Source: Papaver somniferum (taxonomy: Eukaryota; Streptophyta; Magnoliopsida; Ranunculales; Papaveraceae). Taken from it: DNA of 64,000 nucleotides. Of the stretch, positions 12,039 through 24,662 are shown piece after piece. Under the pieces are notes generated by a model. It saw nothing but the letters and a program-made list of their open reading frames with translations, was not told where the DNA came from and made no database searches. The stretch is from the NCBI RefSeq assembly GCF_003573695.1, contig NC_039359.1:116319849-116383848 (forward strand), given 5' to 3'. The position numbers and the translations under genes are program-made. Numbering within the stretch: the first letter of the stretch is position 1; each line of letters starts with the position of its first letter.

Positions 12039-14407
12039 TGAAAAAGTGGGGTACAACAACAACACCCAATATTTCGCTTAGCAATCTGTATGGAAAAACT
12101 CCAGTATACTTTCTAGAGAATCAACTAAACAGTCAGACTCAATCTAGATAAAAAAGTATATCAAAGAGTTTATATCTCAATCTCTCTATTTGATCTTTAC
12201 TCAAGCAAATAGAAATCTGCGAGTCTTTATCAAAGAGAGATAACTTGGATGGTACCAAAGACCAATATCCAAGTGTCAATCAATTTAAATCAACAATCAA
12301 AAGGTCGGATATTCTAATTGATTGAATACGCACAACCTGTGATATTTCAATTATATAAACAAATATAATGCGGAAAAGAAATAACACAGACACCAGAATT
12401 TTGTTAACGAGGAAACCGCAAATGCAGAAAACCCCCGGGACCTAGTCCAGATTGAACACACACTGTATTAAGCCGCTACAGACACTAGCCTACTCCAAAC
12501 TAACTTCCGTCTGGACTGTAGTTGAACCCCAATCAATCTCATACTGATCCAAGGTACAACTATGCTCCTACGTCTCTGATCCCAGCAGGATGCTACGTAC
12601 TTGATTCCCTTAGCCGATCTCACCCACAACTAAGAGTTGCTACGACCCAAAGTCGAAGACTTTAATAAACAAATCTGTATCACACAGAAAAGTCTACGGT
12701 AATAGATAAATTTGTCTCCCACTAATATACCTACGAGTTTTGTTCCGTCTTTTGATAAATCAAGGTGAACAAGAACCAATTGATAAACCATACTTATATT
12801 CCCGAAGAACAACCTAGTATTATAAATCACCTCACAATAATCCTAATCGACGCAGCGAAAAAAGATATTGTGGAATCACAAACGATGAGACAAAGTGTTT
12901 GTGATTACTTTTCTATCTTGCCTATCGGAGATATAAATCTCAAGCCAATTATTACAATTGTACTCGTAACTATAGAAGATGCAAGATCAGATCACACAAC
13001 TACAAGAAAAGTAGTATTGGTCTGGATTCACAATCCCAATGAAGTCTTTAAGTCGTTAACCTGGTTTTAGAAGAAGAAACCAAAGGTTAAAGGATAATCG
13101 ACTCTAGCTATGCAACTAGTATCACACGTAAGGTGTGGGGATTAGGTTTCCCAATTGCTAGAGTTCTCCCTTATATAGTTTTTGAAATCAGGGTTTGTAA
13201 TCAATGTTATATTGGTAACAAAGCATTCAATATTCACCATTAGATGAAAACCTGATTAGATTCAAGTTAATATTTCTCAACCGTTGGATCGAAAACTTAG
13301 CTTGTTACACACAAATGAAATGTCCAATTTTGGGTTTATGTAGCCGTTCCCGAACATTAACATTTGTTGGTTCAACAATAGTTAACCAAATGGTTAGCCA
13401 TATGATCACTTTCATATCCACCATATTCTTCTTCACCATAACTAATCCAAATGACTCAAATGAACTAGTTAGAGAGTTGTTCAATTGCTTAGATCTTATG
13501 TAACTACACAAGACATAATCGAAGCAAAAACGGTTTGATTCACTCGAATCGGTTCATGAACTTTATAGCCACGGTTTACAAAAGCATTCCTTAGTTTATA
13601 TAAACATCTGTTCAAGAACAAACGATTTTAGATATAACCTGCTCAAGTTCGCGGACTGGGTTCGCGGACTTAAGCTCACGGAAGGAGTTCACAAACTCCA
13701 GCAGAAATTATCGGGTCGAGAACTTCCGCCAGTTCGCGGACTGAGTTCGCGGACTTGGCTCACGCCACATTCCGTTTCTCTTGATCAACAAAGTTCGCAA
13801 ACTTTGGTTCAAGGAATAAGGACTTATACATATATGTGTTTCCACAACAATGCTTATATCCTACCAATGGTTATGTAATCTAAACTCTCATTTCAATCAT
13901 TGAAACATTCTCAGAGGACGTTATATAGCCGTTATTTACAGACCATTTTTCGTCAGAGCAATTTCCAAAGTGATTGAAACATAACATGACATTCGTCACT
14001 AGGTAAAGATGAATTTGTCTAAAGCAAAAGCTTACCAACACATATTTCGCAAAATAGATAGGCAAGTTACACTCGGCTCGAAATAGCAAATGTGTATAGT
14101 GAAAGTCTATATATCAAAACGACTTTTGTCTCAAAAATAGGAGATAGAGTAGATAGACTTTTGAGTGACAGATAAGTTCAAGTATCCACATACCTTTTAG
14201 TCAATGAAGATACACCAGTTCCTTGAGTAGTCCTTCGTCTTGTATGATGACTGTCATGGAGTCTTGAGCTCAACTACACTTTTTATCCTAGTCCGAGACC
14301 TTTAGCTATATAGGCTAGAAATCAAGACTTATAGTTTTGATCACTAACATTGACAGACATGCTTGAGATAACAACGCATGCGAGTTCGACCGAGCAATAC
14401 TCTAACA
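12039..14407 (-). repeat. S_B: solo LTR of family 1
   Basis: A single 2369-bp LTR (tgaaaaagtg ... ctctaaca on the plus strand) with no internal region beside it. It is flanked by perfect agatc duplications at 12034-12038 and 14408-14412. It is a copy of the E2/LTR-A family and the product expected from LTR-LTR recombination. It carries the same ten-base repeats (gttcgcggac) near 13650-13760. Confidence 0.94.
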
Positions 14408-15658
14408 AGATCTATCTTATATTCAATTACCGAAGTAATCATTTAAGATTAAGCCAACAACACTATTAATCCTAAGAATTGTGTTGATGCCGATCTACTT
14501 AATTAATCAATCCAATCTATCACAAGGATAAACCGATTATTAATTGGATCCTCTTTTTCCGAAACAAGTATTGTGCACACCAAAGATTATGAACCCACAA
14601 ATAAGAAATCTTCAATATCTTATTCGCCTTCAAATCTTCTTAGATCTTCAATAATAACCTGCACACAATCACTTGAATCTCTTGTGATCAATCACGCACA
14701 GAACGGAGTCTGTTAACAATGGATTATCACAAGATCGTCTTTAGAACTAACAACAGTCTAAAGATCCCTGTCGAAACTCTGAACTAGTTTAAGTGAATCT
14801 TATGTTATAAGAGAAGATTCTCAAGCATAAATAAACTAGGTGCAATCAAAGTTCAACCACCGTTAGTCAATCAAATCAATGAAAACAAAAGATAAACCGC
14901 AATTATATAGTTTCCCACCAAAGGGACACGCTAGAGCTTCTCAATCCCAAAGAAGACTTTAAACTGAGCGTCTGTAAGAGATTTCGCCTAATTAGGTTAC
15001 TTTCCTCTCCGAATAGGCGTCTACACCAGTAACAACACAACAAAGAGGAAGCTTGTTGTTACGAAGGATTAGTTTGCTAGAAAGGCAAACTTCAAGTATT
15101 TATAGACAAGGAAGTTTGGACACCAAGGAATTTACAAAACCAAAAATATTCTCAAGATATTCATTAAAGCAAAAATTCGGTTTTCATAATTCCTGGAAAT
15201 GCTCTGTCCAAAAATAATGATCGAAATCTCTCAGAAAATCTCTAATTAGTAAATGCACCTTACTAATTCTTATTTCCCTACAAAATGAAGTTAAATACCT
15301 TAATTAAAAGATTCTTGACTTATTTATGTTTCGATCCTGGGATTCTCTTCCCTTAGCTATTAAGGAATAACTTTGAACAATTAAAGAAATAAACATTCAT
15401 AGCACGTGTTCAAAGTATGTCGACATCCTTACTTTGTAAGTTCTCTTTCACACTTACAACCCTGAAACCGATTTGCCACACTTCTAAAAAAGTTTAGAAT
15501 TGGTTCATCTGACTTTCAAGAACTATGCGATTGATCAAATAACATTTAATCACAATCATGGGTTTATCGGTTCTACCAAAATAAGTTTCGGTTCTACCTT
15601 CCATGTGAGTATTGTGCATAGTCACACTAGCTTTCCAAAATTCGGTTGACTAGGTACT

Positions 15659-15861
15659 AGGATCGGTTCCCCACATATATATGGTATCTAACTTATATGT
15701 GTTGCACATGTCCATAGGATCGGTTCCCCTTTGCCTAAAAACGTGTTGCACATGTTCATAGGATCGGTTCCCCTTTCTGTTATAAACCTTGCTGCACCTC
15801 ATACAAGGATCGGTTTCCCTTTGTGATGTACTTCACCTCTTACTAGGATCGGTTCCCCTTT
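15659..15861 (-). repeat. five copies of a 14-base motif in the E3 LTR
   Basis: aggatcggttcccc or a one-base variant occurs at 15659, 15717, 15760, 15806 and 15845, spaced 39-58 bases apart. The same five occur in the other LTR at about 22237-22440. Spaced repeats of this sort inside an LTR often bind transcription factors; that role is inference. Confidence 0.75.
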
Positions 15862-16603
15862 CCCATATTTGGTCAGACATAAAATCACAAACCCGATCAT
15901 ACCATCTCAGGTGATTACTTAAGATCGGTTTCACTAGTAAAAGTCATACCAATACATAAGTCAAGCCTTTGTGAATAGTTTTACTAAGAACACAACAATT
16001 CGTGAACGGTTATACTCAATCACACATATTGGTTGTTCATAAGATATGCAATAAATAACATAACCAATAACGCCTGGCAATTTCCTTTTCGGTTCACAAG
16101 CAAGTTTATGAACTTACTTCCTTAGAACACATGTAAAAAATTGTTCCCTAGGATGAAATCCTCACCTCATACCCATACATAATCACAATAACATTCAAAT
16201 GATTATGGCGATGTCTTATCTACAAAGTTTAATGGTTAAGCAATAAACCTCGTATTGTATTCCTTAATACTATGTCTATCTAGAGTTCAAATATGCTTCG
16301 CAGTTTTGTTTTCAATATGCATGACTTGAAAGCTACGTTAGGGAATGAAACAGTTCAAGTCAAATATCACTAACCTCTAGTGGAAAGATGATTGTTGTCG
16401 TTGTAGCTCCTTGCTTCTTCACATCTTCAAGACTTCACAATACTTGTAATGTCTCATATCCTAATACTTTCAAGCTAACCTATACGAAGTTGACTCTAGT
16501 ACATAATCAAGCGACTCTTAACATGAGTTTTGATTCACTAAAATATGAAAACCAAACTTGACATACCAACGCTTGGTGGGTTCCACCGAGTAATGCTCTA
16601 ACA

Positions 16604-16980
16604 ATCTCCCCCTTTTTCAATTTTACTGACAAAACTCTTACATCATATGGATAAACAAATTACAAGAATTCATTACACATACGCTTGATTCCCGATTCAA
16701 CATCACATTAAACTGTTTACATTCAATCCTTGAAAATGTCGTTGTTGACATTATAATAACAAAGAAAATACTCCCCCTAAGGAAGATAGGTAGATATTCA
16801 ATCCGCACATCTCTGTTATACCACTTCATATGACATGTTACTCCCCCTTAGTCTGTGATTTCACTCTTTGGTTTAGACAAAACGTTTAAGCACCAATGTT
16901 CTTTTCCTTAGTGATACCAATCAATATAAAATCAATGACAGTATCACTTGTTTACTCCATATATTTCTCCCCCTTTTTGT
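16604..16980 (-). other. E3 polypurine tract and three upstream look-alikes
   Basis: On the minus strand gaaaaagggggagat (16604-16617) abuts the 3' LTR and is the functional tract. Similar purine runs are at 16771-16780, 16841-16850 and 16967-16980. E2 has the same arrangement, four tracts in the last 650 bases of its interior. Confidence 0.8.
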
Positions 16981-18394
16981 CACAAAATGACAAAGAAACG
17001 AAAAAATAAAGGACAACACGAAAAGAATCTTACAAATCTCAAAATACTTGCAACCTATAGAGTTAGGCACGAGGGTTCCACACATCATGTTCTGATAACC
17101 AATATCAAAACCTAAACTACAAGTAGTTTTATTTTGATATGTTACCAAGGAAACAATTTTCCGAAACAATTTTTCCAACTTAGTATAGCAAAACAAAAAT
17201 CAACTAAGCACCTTAGTCCCTTTGCTAAACCGATTGTTCAAAAACAACCGTTTAATTCGATAAGACCAAAATAAAGATAACTCTATTTTTCTCATCAGGT
17301 TCTAATTATCCATAAACTTAGACCTTTAAATTTTAAACAAGACAAGCACTAGGTTAGTTAACTAGCATTTCTTGTAAAGGCATTCGATTAGACTTGAATA
17401 ACCGAAACCTTACTTCGATAAGTCTAACTAAGATCAGAATTAACTTAGTTTCTCTTATCCGGAATCGAATTGGACTAAACAACTCATCACGTACACCTTT
17501 TATTTCGTTAAGCCATAAATAATTCATACAAACCAAATAAATCAACTTGCATAATTATTCACCTCAACCGTAAGCAATTGAAACAACATAAGCATTAAAA
17601 CATCGCAATTGGACCAAAATTTTGTAAGCCTAAACAATTGATACCACACAATAAAGCAAGATAACAATAGGTTTTCTTAACCGGAACCAATTGAATCACA
17701 CACATCCACACATACATCATGGAATAAACATCAACTGAACCGAAATTTTCTTAAGAAAAAGCAATAAATATATATGATATAAACTCAGGCTTTTCTTAAA
17801 CAGGAAAACAATTAACTAACAAGACTGTTACCTCAAATTTCGCATCCACTTCTCCAATATGATTGCATCTTCGTCCAGGGAGAATTGATTTAGAAATATC
17901 ATCATGTTGTCATCCTTATGGAAAAACAAAAGAATAATAACAACCTGGTAAAGGTTGAAAATCGGTTTTAACAATTGCAAGCAAAAGTTGAAAACCGTCG
18001 AAACACATTATGCTAAGCCAAAACCGATTCAACATATTGTGACTTTTTTACATATTGTTTCTACCAGAACCCCTCATGATTCTTTGATAAAGCATACTAA
18101 CATGTCCTAGAACTTAATCCTGCTAAATCAAAAAGTCACCCAAACCACAAGGGTTCACAATATATGAGATCGAATATTAAGGTAGTAAAACCGAAATCAG
18201 ACATCCCATAAACATACATAGCAATAAGATAAAAACATTCAAGCACAGGCTATGTAAAACCGAAAACTATCACAAGAAAAATTATAAATCAAATAATTTT
18301 ATTCATAATAGTTTTATTCATAATAGACCAATACAATCATTGAAAGAAATCAAAAATTGATGTCTATTTTTCTCTTGCAACCTAGTCCTTCATA
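16981..18394 (-). other. E3 3' noncoding region
   Basis: AT-rich interior with no supported coding sequence. The small frames at 16921-17196 and 17354-17545 have no family signal. This is the position of pol in a complete element. Confidence 0.55.
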
Positions 18395-18723
18395 TCAGAG
18401 CTGAATGAAGGTGGAACTACTCTTTAGCTTTTGAATTTCTTCAAGTATAAAACCTTGTTGCTTGACCAGAATCTCTTGCAAATGAGAAATTTTCGTGAAG
18501 GATTCTGCAAGAGCATGTAATTCTGTCTTTGATTGAACACAAAAGTGTGTTAATGCCTCAATACACTGATCTTTCTTTAGAGTATTCTCTCTTTCCTTCT
18601 TGCTAATCCAATCTCCCTTTTTGGATTTTACTCTTAATATCAAGGGACGATCCAGACTTAGTTTTAAGATGATCTTTCTGATCTAGCATCTTCTCCAGAG
18701 AAACCACTTGATCCAGACCCATA
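18395..18723 (-). pseudogene. E3 short coiled-coil frame, unknown function
   Basis: A minus-strand frame from an ATG near 18723, shifted near 18645, ending at 18395. The readable part is Lys/Glu-rich and has a heptad-like C-terminal half (HALAESFTKISHLQEILVKQ). It lies between gag and the noncoding 3' region, in the same place as the 6064-6426 ORF of E2. The two share composition and layout, but I cannot show clear homology by eye. No known domain recognised. Confidence 0.35.
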
Positions 18724-19173
18724 GTTCAGACAAGGGATGACCAAATTAGAAGAAGGATCTTTTTATAATTTTCTTACTACCGAAAATATAATATTCCTAA
18801 AAATACGAATATATTAAATATCTTCAAATACTAGATATTATTTCCATAATCTACACAAAAGTGCCTTGATATTTCTTCTTCCTCACTCAAAGAATTGGCA
18901 CACGTGGCGAGGAAAGAATTCTATTACCGATCAAGTGGCATTAGTATGAGTTTTTTTTCTCATTATGGAATTTTGAACAACCAGAGTGTTCTTGATCTAG
19001 TATAGTATGAAAATATCTCCTTTTGTTACCCCGAACTAACGAAGTATCTTGAGATTGACTGGAATTGCATATGCAACTCTTAGCAATTCTGTTTTTGAGA
19101 CAGTTTTTGCATCTTGTCGTATTTTTTCCTTTACCATTAGGTGATTTAATAACATCGGAAGACATGTCCATTC
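18724..19173 (-). pseudogene. E3 gag tail / gag-pol junction remnant
   Basis: A minus-strand frame 19171-18941 contains a Cys cluster (CKNCLKNRIAKSCIC) that looks like a decayed second zinc knuckle, comparable with the second knuckle of E2 gag. The remainder to 18724 is noncoding AT-rich sequence. No protease motif follows. Confidence 0.4.
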
Positions 19174-20279
19174 TTAAAATGGAAAATCACTAATGGAGGA
19201 GGAAGAAATAAGATTGAAAACTAATGCAATATTAGTTGTTTCCTCTTCTTCAGAATCGTATGAATCATAGGTCTCATCTAGAGTTACAACCAATGCCTTG
19301 CTTTCAGTGTATTTCTTACAATTCAGACAGTCTTTAGCAATATGACCAAACCCTTTACACTTGAAGCACTGCGGCTAATATTCATCATCTTCTTCATGAT
19401 CCTTTTTGACAGGGACTCGATCATGTGGGCGAGAAGATCGATAAGTATACTTAACGAATCTCTTATTTCTTTTCTTTAAGAGATCTCGAAACTGTCTAGT
19501 AATCAATGAAAATGATTGTTCAATTTCATCATCAGAATTTTCTGCAATCTGTTCATCTGAATCATCCATCTGTTTATTCCTCTCCATTGGAGCTTTCAGA
19601 ATTCTTGCAGCTTTAAAAGCGATTCCTTTACCTTGAATAGACTGTGATTCATGATCAAAGATCTTTAACTTTCCAAAAAGTTTGCTTCGTGAGAGAGTTG
19701 AAAGATCGTTTGCTTCTATGATTGCATGCTTCTTAGAATCGTATCTAGATGGAAACGATCTGAGAATCTTGCATATTATATCTTTTTCAGAAATAGTCTT
19801 TCCTAACGAGAAAGAAGTATTAATTATCTCAGAGAGATTAATATGAAACTCTTCAAAAGTGTCATTGTCATCCATTCGAAGGTTTTCCCAATCGGAAGTG
19901 AGAGTTTGAAGTCTAGCTTCTTTCTCTGATGAATTTCCTTCGAATACGATCTGAAGATTATCCCAAGATTCTTTCGAAGTTTGACATGTTGACACATGAT
20001 GTTGTAAATCACGACTTACAGCATGAATAATAGCATTCAAACCATCTGAATTCTGCTTTGCAAGTGCCTTTTCTTCGTTCGAAAATCTACTAAGCGCTTA
20101 AACTCAGTTTCCGAATTTTCTATCTTTGGACAAATATAACCATCGACGACTAATAGCCAAGTATTAAAATCTCGTGATTGAAGAAAATATCTCATAGCAG
20201 ATTTCCACCATAGGTAGTTTGTTCCGTCAAATCTTGGAGGCACGTTAATTGAAGTCGATTCATGAGAACTCGAGTTCAT
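19174..20279 (-). pseudogene. gag: E3 gag, Copia type, broken
   Basis: Minus-strand capsid/nucleocapsid gene. The likely start is the ATG at 20279 (MNSSSHES), aligned with the E2 and E0 starts. N-terminal motif PPRFDGTNYLWWKSAM, a frameshift near 20045, then the UBN2-type core (NAIIHAVSRDLQHHV, SDWENLRMDDNDTFEEF, ILRSFPSRYDSKKHAI). An acidic linker ends in a TAG at about 19375. In the same frame directly after the stop is an intact CCHC knuckle (CFKCKGFGHIAKDC, about 19364-19323) and an acidic tail to 19174. The nucleocapsid is therefore separated from the capsid by one stop codon and one frameshift breaks the front. Confidence 0.88.
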
Positions 20280-20334
20280 TATTATATGTTGGATCGCACC
20301 AAACACAGATTGTTAGATCTTTTCGTGTTTGCCT

Positions 20335-20348
20335 GCTTTGATACCAAT
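20335..20348 (-). other. E3 primer-binding site (initiator Met tRNA)
   Basis: On the minus strand attggtatcaaagc follows the LTR end directly. It has one mismatch (a for g) to the usual site. Confidence 0.9.
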
Positions 20349-23181
20349 TAAAAAGTCGAGGGTACCCAAATATACGTCAAGCTAAAACTTTTCCTACCTA
20401 TAATTCCTTTCTCCGAAAGTGATTGTCTATGGACTGAGTCGAGACAATACAACTAATCGGTTCACACTTCTTGTGAACGTCTATGGATACGAGATCGATA
20501 CAATACAACAACGAAGTATGTTACTTGATAAAAAGGTTCAGACTTAACCAAACACAATAGGATTCACTTATCAAGTAAATAGGAATTAATGTTTGTGTAA
20601 TTTACTTTAATTATAATAAAACAATTATAATGCGGAAATATAAAGTAAACGACACAATAAGATTTTGTTAACGAGGAAACCGCAAATGCAGAAAAACCCC
20701 GGGACCTTGTCCAGAATTGAATACTCTCAGGATTAAGCCGCTACACAAAATTACACCTAACTTCATATAGTTGAGACCAAGCAACTAAACCTATAGTTCA
20801 CCTAGTTCCGTCTGTATTCCTACGTCTCCGACCTTAGTCACGTACTTGGAACAATTCCTTTGGTTCGTATTCCAAACAGTAAAGGAACAACAAATCTGTT
20901 TGGTATCAACTCTATTCAACCAAGTGATATGAGTTGGACAAAGGCTCTTCTGTTTATATTAACATAAACTCCTTCGTCAGGTCCTTAGATCTATCTTGTA
21001 TTCAACTACCGAAGTAATCGTTTAACATTAAGACAACAACACTATTAATCCAAAGAATTGTGTTGATGTCGATCTACTCAATTAATCAATCCAATCTATC
21101 ACAAGGATAAACCGATTATTAATTGGATCCTCTTTTACCGAAACAAGTATTGTGCACACCAAAGATTATGAACCCAAAAATCAGAAATCTTCAATTTCTT
21201 CTTCGTCTTCAAATCTTCTTAGATCTTCAATTATAACCTGCACACAATCACTTGAATCTCTTGTGATCAATCACGTACAGAACGTAGTCTGTTAACAATG
21301 GATTATCACAAAATCGTCTTTAGAACTAACAACAGTCTAAAGATCCCTGTCGAAACTCTGAACTAGTTTGAGTGAATCTTATATCATAAGATAAGATTCT
21401 CAAGCATAAACAAACTAGGTGCAATCAAAGTTCAACCACCGCTAGTCAATCAAATTAATGAAAACAAAAGATAAACCGTAATTATCTAGTTTTCCACCAA
21501 CGGTACAAGCTAGAACTTCTCAATCCCAAAGAAGACTTTAAACTGAGCGGCCGTAAGAGATTTCTCCTAATTAGGTTACTCTCCTCTCCAAATAGGCAGC
21601 TATACCAGTAACAACACAACAAAGAGGAAGCTTGTTGTTACGAAGGATTAGTTTTCTAGAAAGGCAAACTTAAAGTATTTATAGACAAGGAAGTTTGGAC
21701 ACCAAGGAATTTCCAAAACCGAAAATATTCTCAAGATATTCATTAAATCACAAATTCGGTTTTCATAATTCCTGGAAATGCTCTGTCCAAAAATAATGAT
21801 CGAAATCTCTCGGAAAATCTCTAATTAGTAAATGCACATTACTAATTCTTATTTCCCTACAAAATGAAGTTAAATTCCTTAATTAAAAGATTCTTAACTT
21901 ATTTATGTTTCAATCCTGGGATTCTCTTCCCTTAGCTATTAAGGAATAACTTTGAACAATTAAAGAAATAAAAATTCATAGCACGTGTTCAAAGTATGTC
22001 GACATCCTTACTTTGTAAGTTCTCTTTCACACTTACAACCCTGAAACCGATTTTCCACACTTCCAAACAAGTTTAGAATTGGTTCATATGACTTTCATGA
22101 ACTATGCGATTGATCAAATAACATTCAATCACAATCATGGGTTTATCGGTTCTACCAAAACAAGTTTCGATTTTACCTTCCATGTAAGTATTGTGCATAG
22201 TCACACTAGCTTTCCAAAATTCGGTTGAATGGTACTAGGATCGGTTCCCCACATATATATGGTATCTAACTTATATGTGTTGCACATGTCCATAGGATCG
22301 GTTCCCCTTTGCCTAAAAACGTGTTGCACATGTTCATAGGATCAGTTCCCCTTTCTGTTATAAACCTTGCTGCACCTCATACAAGGATCGGTTCCCCTTT
22401 GTGATGTACAATACCTCTTACTAGGATCGGTTCCCCTTTCCCATATTTAGTAAGTCATAAAATCACAAAACCGATCATACCATCTCAGGTGATTACTTAA
22501 AATCGGTTTCACTAGTAAAAGTCATACCAATACATAAGTCAGGCCTGTGTGAATAGTTCTACCAAGAACACAACAAGTCGTGAACAGTTATGCTCAATCA
22601 CACATGTTGGTAGTTCATAAGATATGCAATGAATAACAAAACGAATAACGCCCGGAAATTTCCTTTTCGGTTCACAAACAAGTTTATGAACTTACTTCCT
22701 TAAAACACATGTAAAACATTGTTCCCTAGGATGAAATCCTCACCTCATACCCATAAATAATCACAATAGCATTCAAATCATTATGGCGATGTCTTATCTA
22801 CAAAGTTTAATAGTTAACTAATAAACCTCATATTGTATTCCTTAATACTATGTCTATCTAGAGTTCAAATATGCTTCGCAGTTTTGTTTTCAATATGCAC
22901 GACTTGAAAGATACGTTAGGGAATGAAACAGTTCAAGTCAAATATCACTAACCTCAAGTGGAAGGATGATTGTTGTCGTTGTAGCTCCTTGCTTCTTCAC
23001 ATCTTCAAGACTTCACAATACTTGTAATGTCTCATATCCTAATACTTTCAAGCTAACCTATACGAAGTTGACTCTAGTACATAATCAAGCAACTCTTAAC
23101 ATGAGTTTTGATTCATTAATATATGACAACCAAACTTGACATACCAACGCTTGGTGGATTCAAACGAGCAATGCTCTAACA
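20349..23181 (-). repeat. E3 5' LTR
   Basis: Intact 2833-bp LTR. On the plus strand it starts taaaaagtcg (TG changed to TA) and ends ctctaaca. It includes the five-fold aggatcggttcccc repeat at about 22237-22440 and the conserved block near 20667-20715. It is used here as the reference for the split 3' LTR. Confidence 0.93.
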
Positions 23182-23186
23182 ACCCT

Positions 23187-23500
23187 TAATAGGGGGGGAT
23201 AATCTTAGGACTTGGAGACTAAGCCCAAGTTCAATGAGAAAAATTCCCACAAGATAGGAGGGACAAAGGGGGGATTAAGAGATAAGAAAAAGTATATATT
23301 AAGGAATGTCATTATAAGTAATTAAAGAGATTTAGGACACGTGTCATGATGTCATAAAAGGAGGGACCTTTGGGAAAGTCTATATAAAGAAGGACAAGGT
23401 ACAATGGGAAGGAAGCTCTCTCTCTTACCATTCCTAGTAAAGTGAGGTCACTTGGTGAGACTAGGACGGGTAGAATCAAAACCAAAATCACCTTTCAACA
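23187..23500 (+). repeat. E1 5' LTR, remainder
   Basis: Continues the LTR interrupted at 11394 and ends cctttcaaca before the primer-binding site. It contains a TATA-like tctatataaaga at about 23380, a plausible start region for the genomic RNA. It matches 53342-53653 with a few substitutions. Confidence 0.9.
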
Positions 23501-23520
23501 TTTGGCGACCACACCCGGAG
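23501..23520 (+). other. E1 primer-binding site
   Basis: tttggcgaccacacccgga follows the LTR. It resembles the site of E4 (attggcgaccacagtgg), which supports a common Gypsy-type priming tRNA for E1 and E4. Confidence 0.7.
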
Positions 23521-23617
23521 GCTCGTGCCTAATTCACCATGACACATCTGGAAGGCGCTAACTCAGGCCGATAGAAAAACAAGCGACCGAGCAGCCGATT
23601 ATTTTGATGAGGTGACA

Positions 23618-24662
23618 ATGGAGGACGATGACAGCGAAGAAGAAACGCTGGCACAAGACGCTACTAAACCCTTGGCGGGACATGGATCCCAAAACAAAGA
23701 GGTAGCAGCAACGCAAGGGAAGAACGCACGAGTGACCCAGCTACCAAAACCCATGTCATCAGCCCTGCATGACATACAAAAGGAACTAGACGAGCGTTCA
23801 CGGAGAAGGAAGGAGTTGGAAGATTGGATAGCACAAGCAGTAATAGCAGGACAAAACACTCCCAAATAAACGACAAAAGGCGAAGAACATAAAAACGACA
23901 AGGTAACATCGATGTCACAAGAGGAGATGGCAAAATACTTGGAGCAGAATTATAATGTGGTAAAACAAGACAACCACTGCCATGTAAGTAGTCCATACCC
24001 GGTGAACATACAAGAATACCAATACCCCGGAGACTACACTTCCCCGAAATTCAAGACATACGATGTACAGGGGAACGCGCGAGAGCATCTCAGCCGATTC
24101 CTATCAGCAATGAATGACAATGGAAGATTGTGCCTGAAGGAATTCCCAAAATCACTTACTGGCACAATAATCACCTGGTATGATAACTTAAAAGCGGAAA
24201 GTGTGGATTCTTGGCCAACCATGTCTACACTCTTTCTTGGGAAATTCTATTCATCCAAGAGGAAAATCACAGCAATAGACTTGAGCAAGAGCGGACAACG
24301 GATGAGAGAAGAAATAAGAAAGTACATCTTATGGTTCCGGCGCTTGGCACTAGACTGTCACGAAGACATCAATGAACGAACCCTCGTCGAAATTTGTGTG
24401 CGAGGAATGATCCCAGCTTTCAGGGGGAGCTTGATCAATTTTAGATTCCAGACCTTCGTTGAGCTAGAAGAAGCAGCTGAGAGAATTGCCGATTGTGTAG
24501 AAGAGATTCCCGTAGACCCTGCTTGGCGCCAAATAGTCAGTATCGTATCTGAGGCACCACGCGACGTAAGAACCAATATTAACAAGGAGAAGAGAGACCA
24601 ATTCCAAGATTTCAGCGGGATCCAGGGAAGAAACAGATGGACTAGGCGAGACTCAAACCCAC
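23618..24662 (+). pseudogene. gag: E1 gag, Gypsy type, N-terminal and capsid part
   Basis: Capsid gene of a Tat-like Gypsy element. An ATG at 23618 opens an acidic, Arg/Glu-rich leader (HDIQKELDERSRRRKELEDW) that ends at an in-frame TAA at 23867. Forty-odd bases later, in the same frame, ATG 23912 opens the capsid. It has the Retrotrans_gag pattern: FLSAMNDNGRLCLKEFPKSL, WYDNL, SWPTMSTLFLGKFY, then GMIPAFRGSL and ELEEAAERI. E4 cuts the frame at 24663. Skipping E4 and one copy of its duplication, the reading frame continues without shift at 35588. The stop at 23867 may mean translation really starts at 23912. Confidence 0.85.

Larger units (their letters stand above)
11395..16603 (-). repeat. 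E3 3' LTR (split by solo LTR S_B)
   Basis: Starts tgaaaaggcg and ends ctctaaca on the plus strand. Segments 11395-12038 and 14413-16603 align in order with the uninterrupted copy at 20349-23181. The two copies differ only at scattered positions. Confidence 0.92.
11395..23181 (-). mobile_element. E3: non-autonomous SIRE-like Copia element (family 2, gag only)
   Basis: Minus-strand element with LTRs 20349-23181 (5') and 11395-16603 (3', enlarged by solo LTR S_B), each about 2.83 kb. The flanks are gccct (11390-11394) and accct (23182-23186), a 4-of-5 match. The 3.7 kb interior runs from the primer-binding site at 20348 to the polypurine tract at 16604. It encodes a gag with frameshift and stop, then a short coiled-coil frame, then about 1.8 kb of noncoding AT-rich DNA. 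No pol domain is present. It sits in the 5' LTR of E1. Confidence 0.9.

Noticed and set aside
23599..23996. Minus-strand frames with hydrophobic residues
   Set aside because: Mirror image of the E1 gag leader coding sequence.
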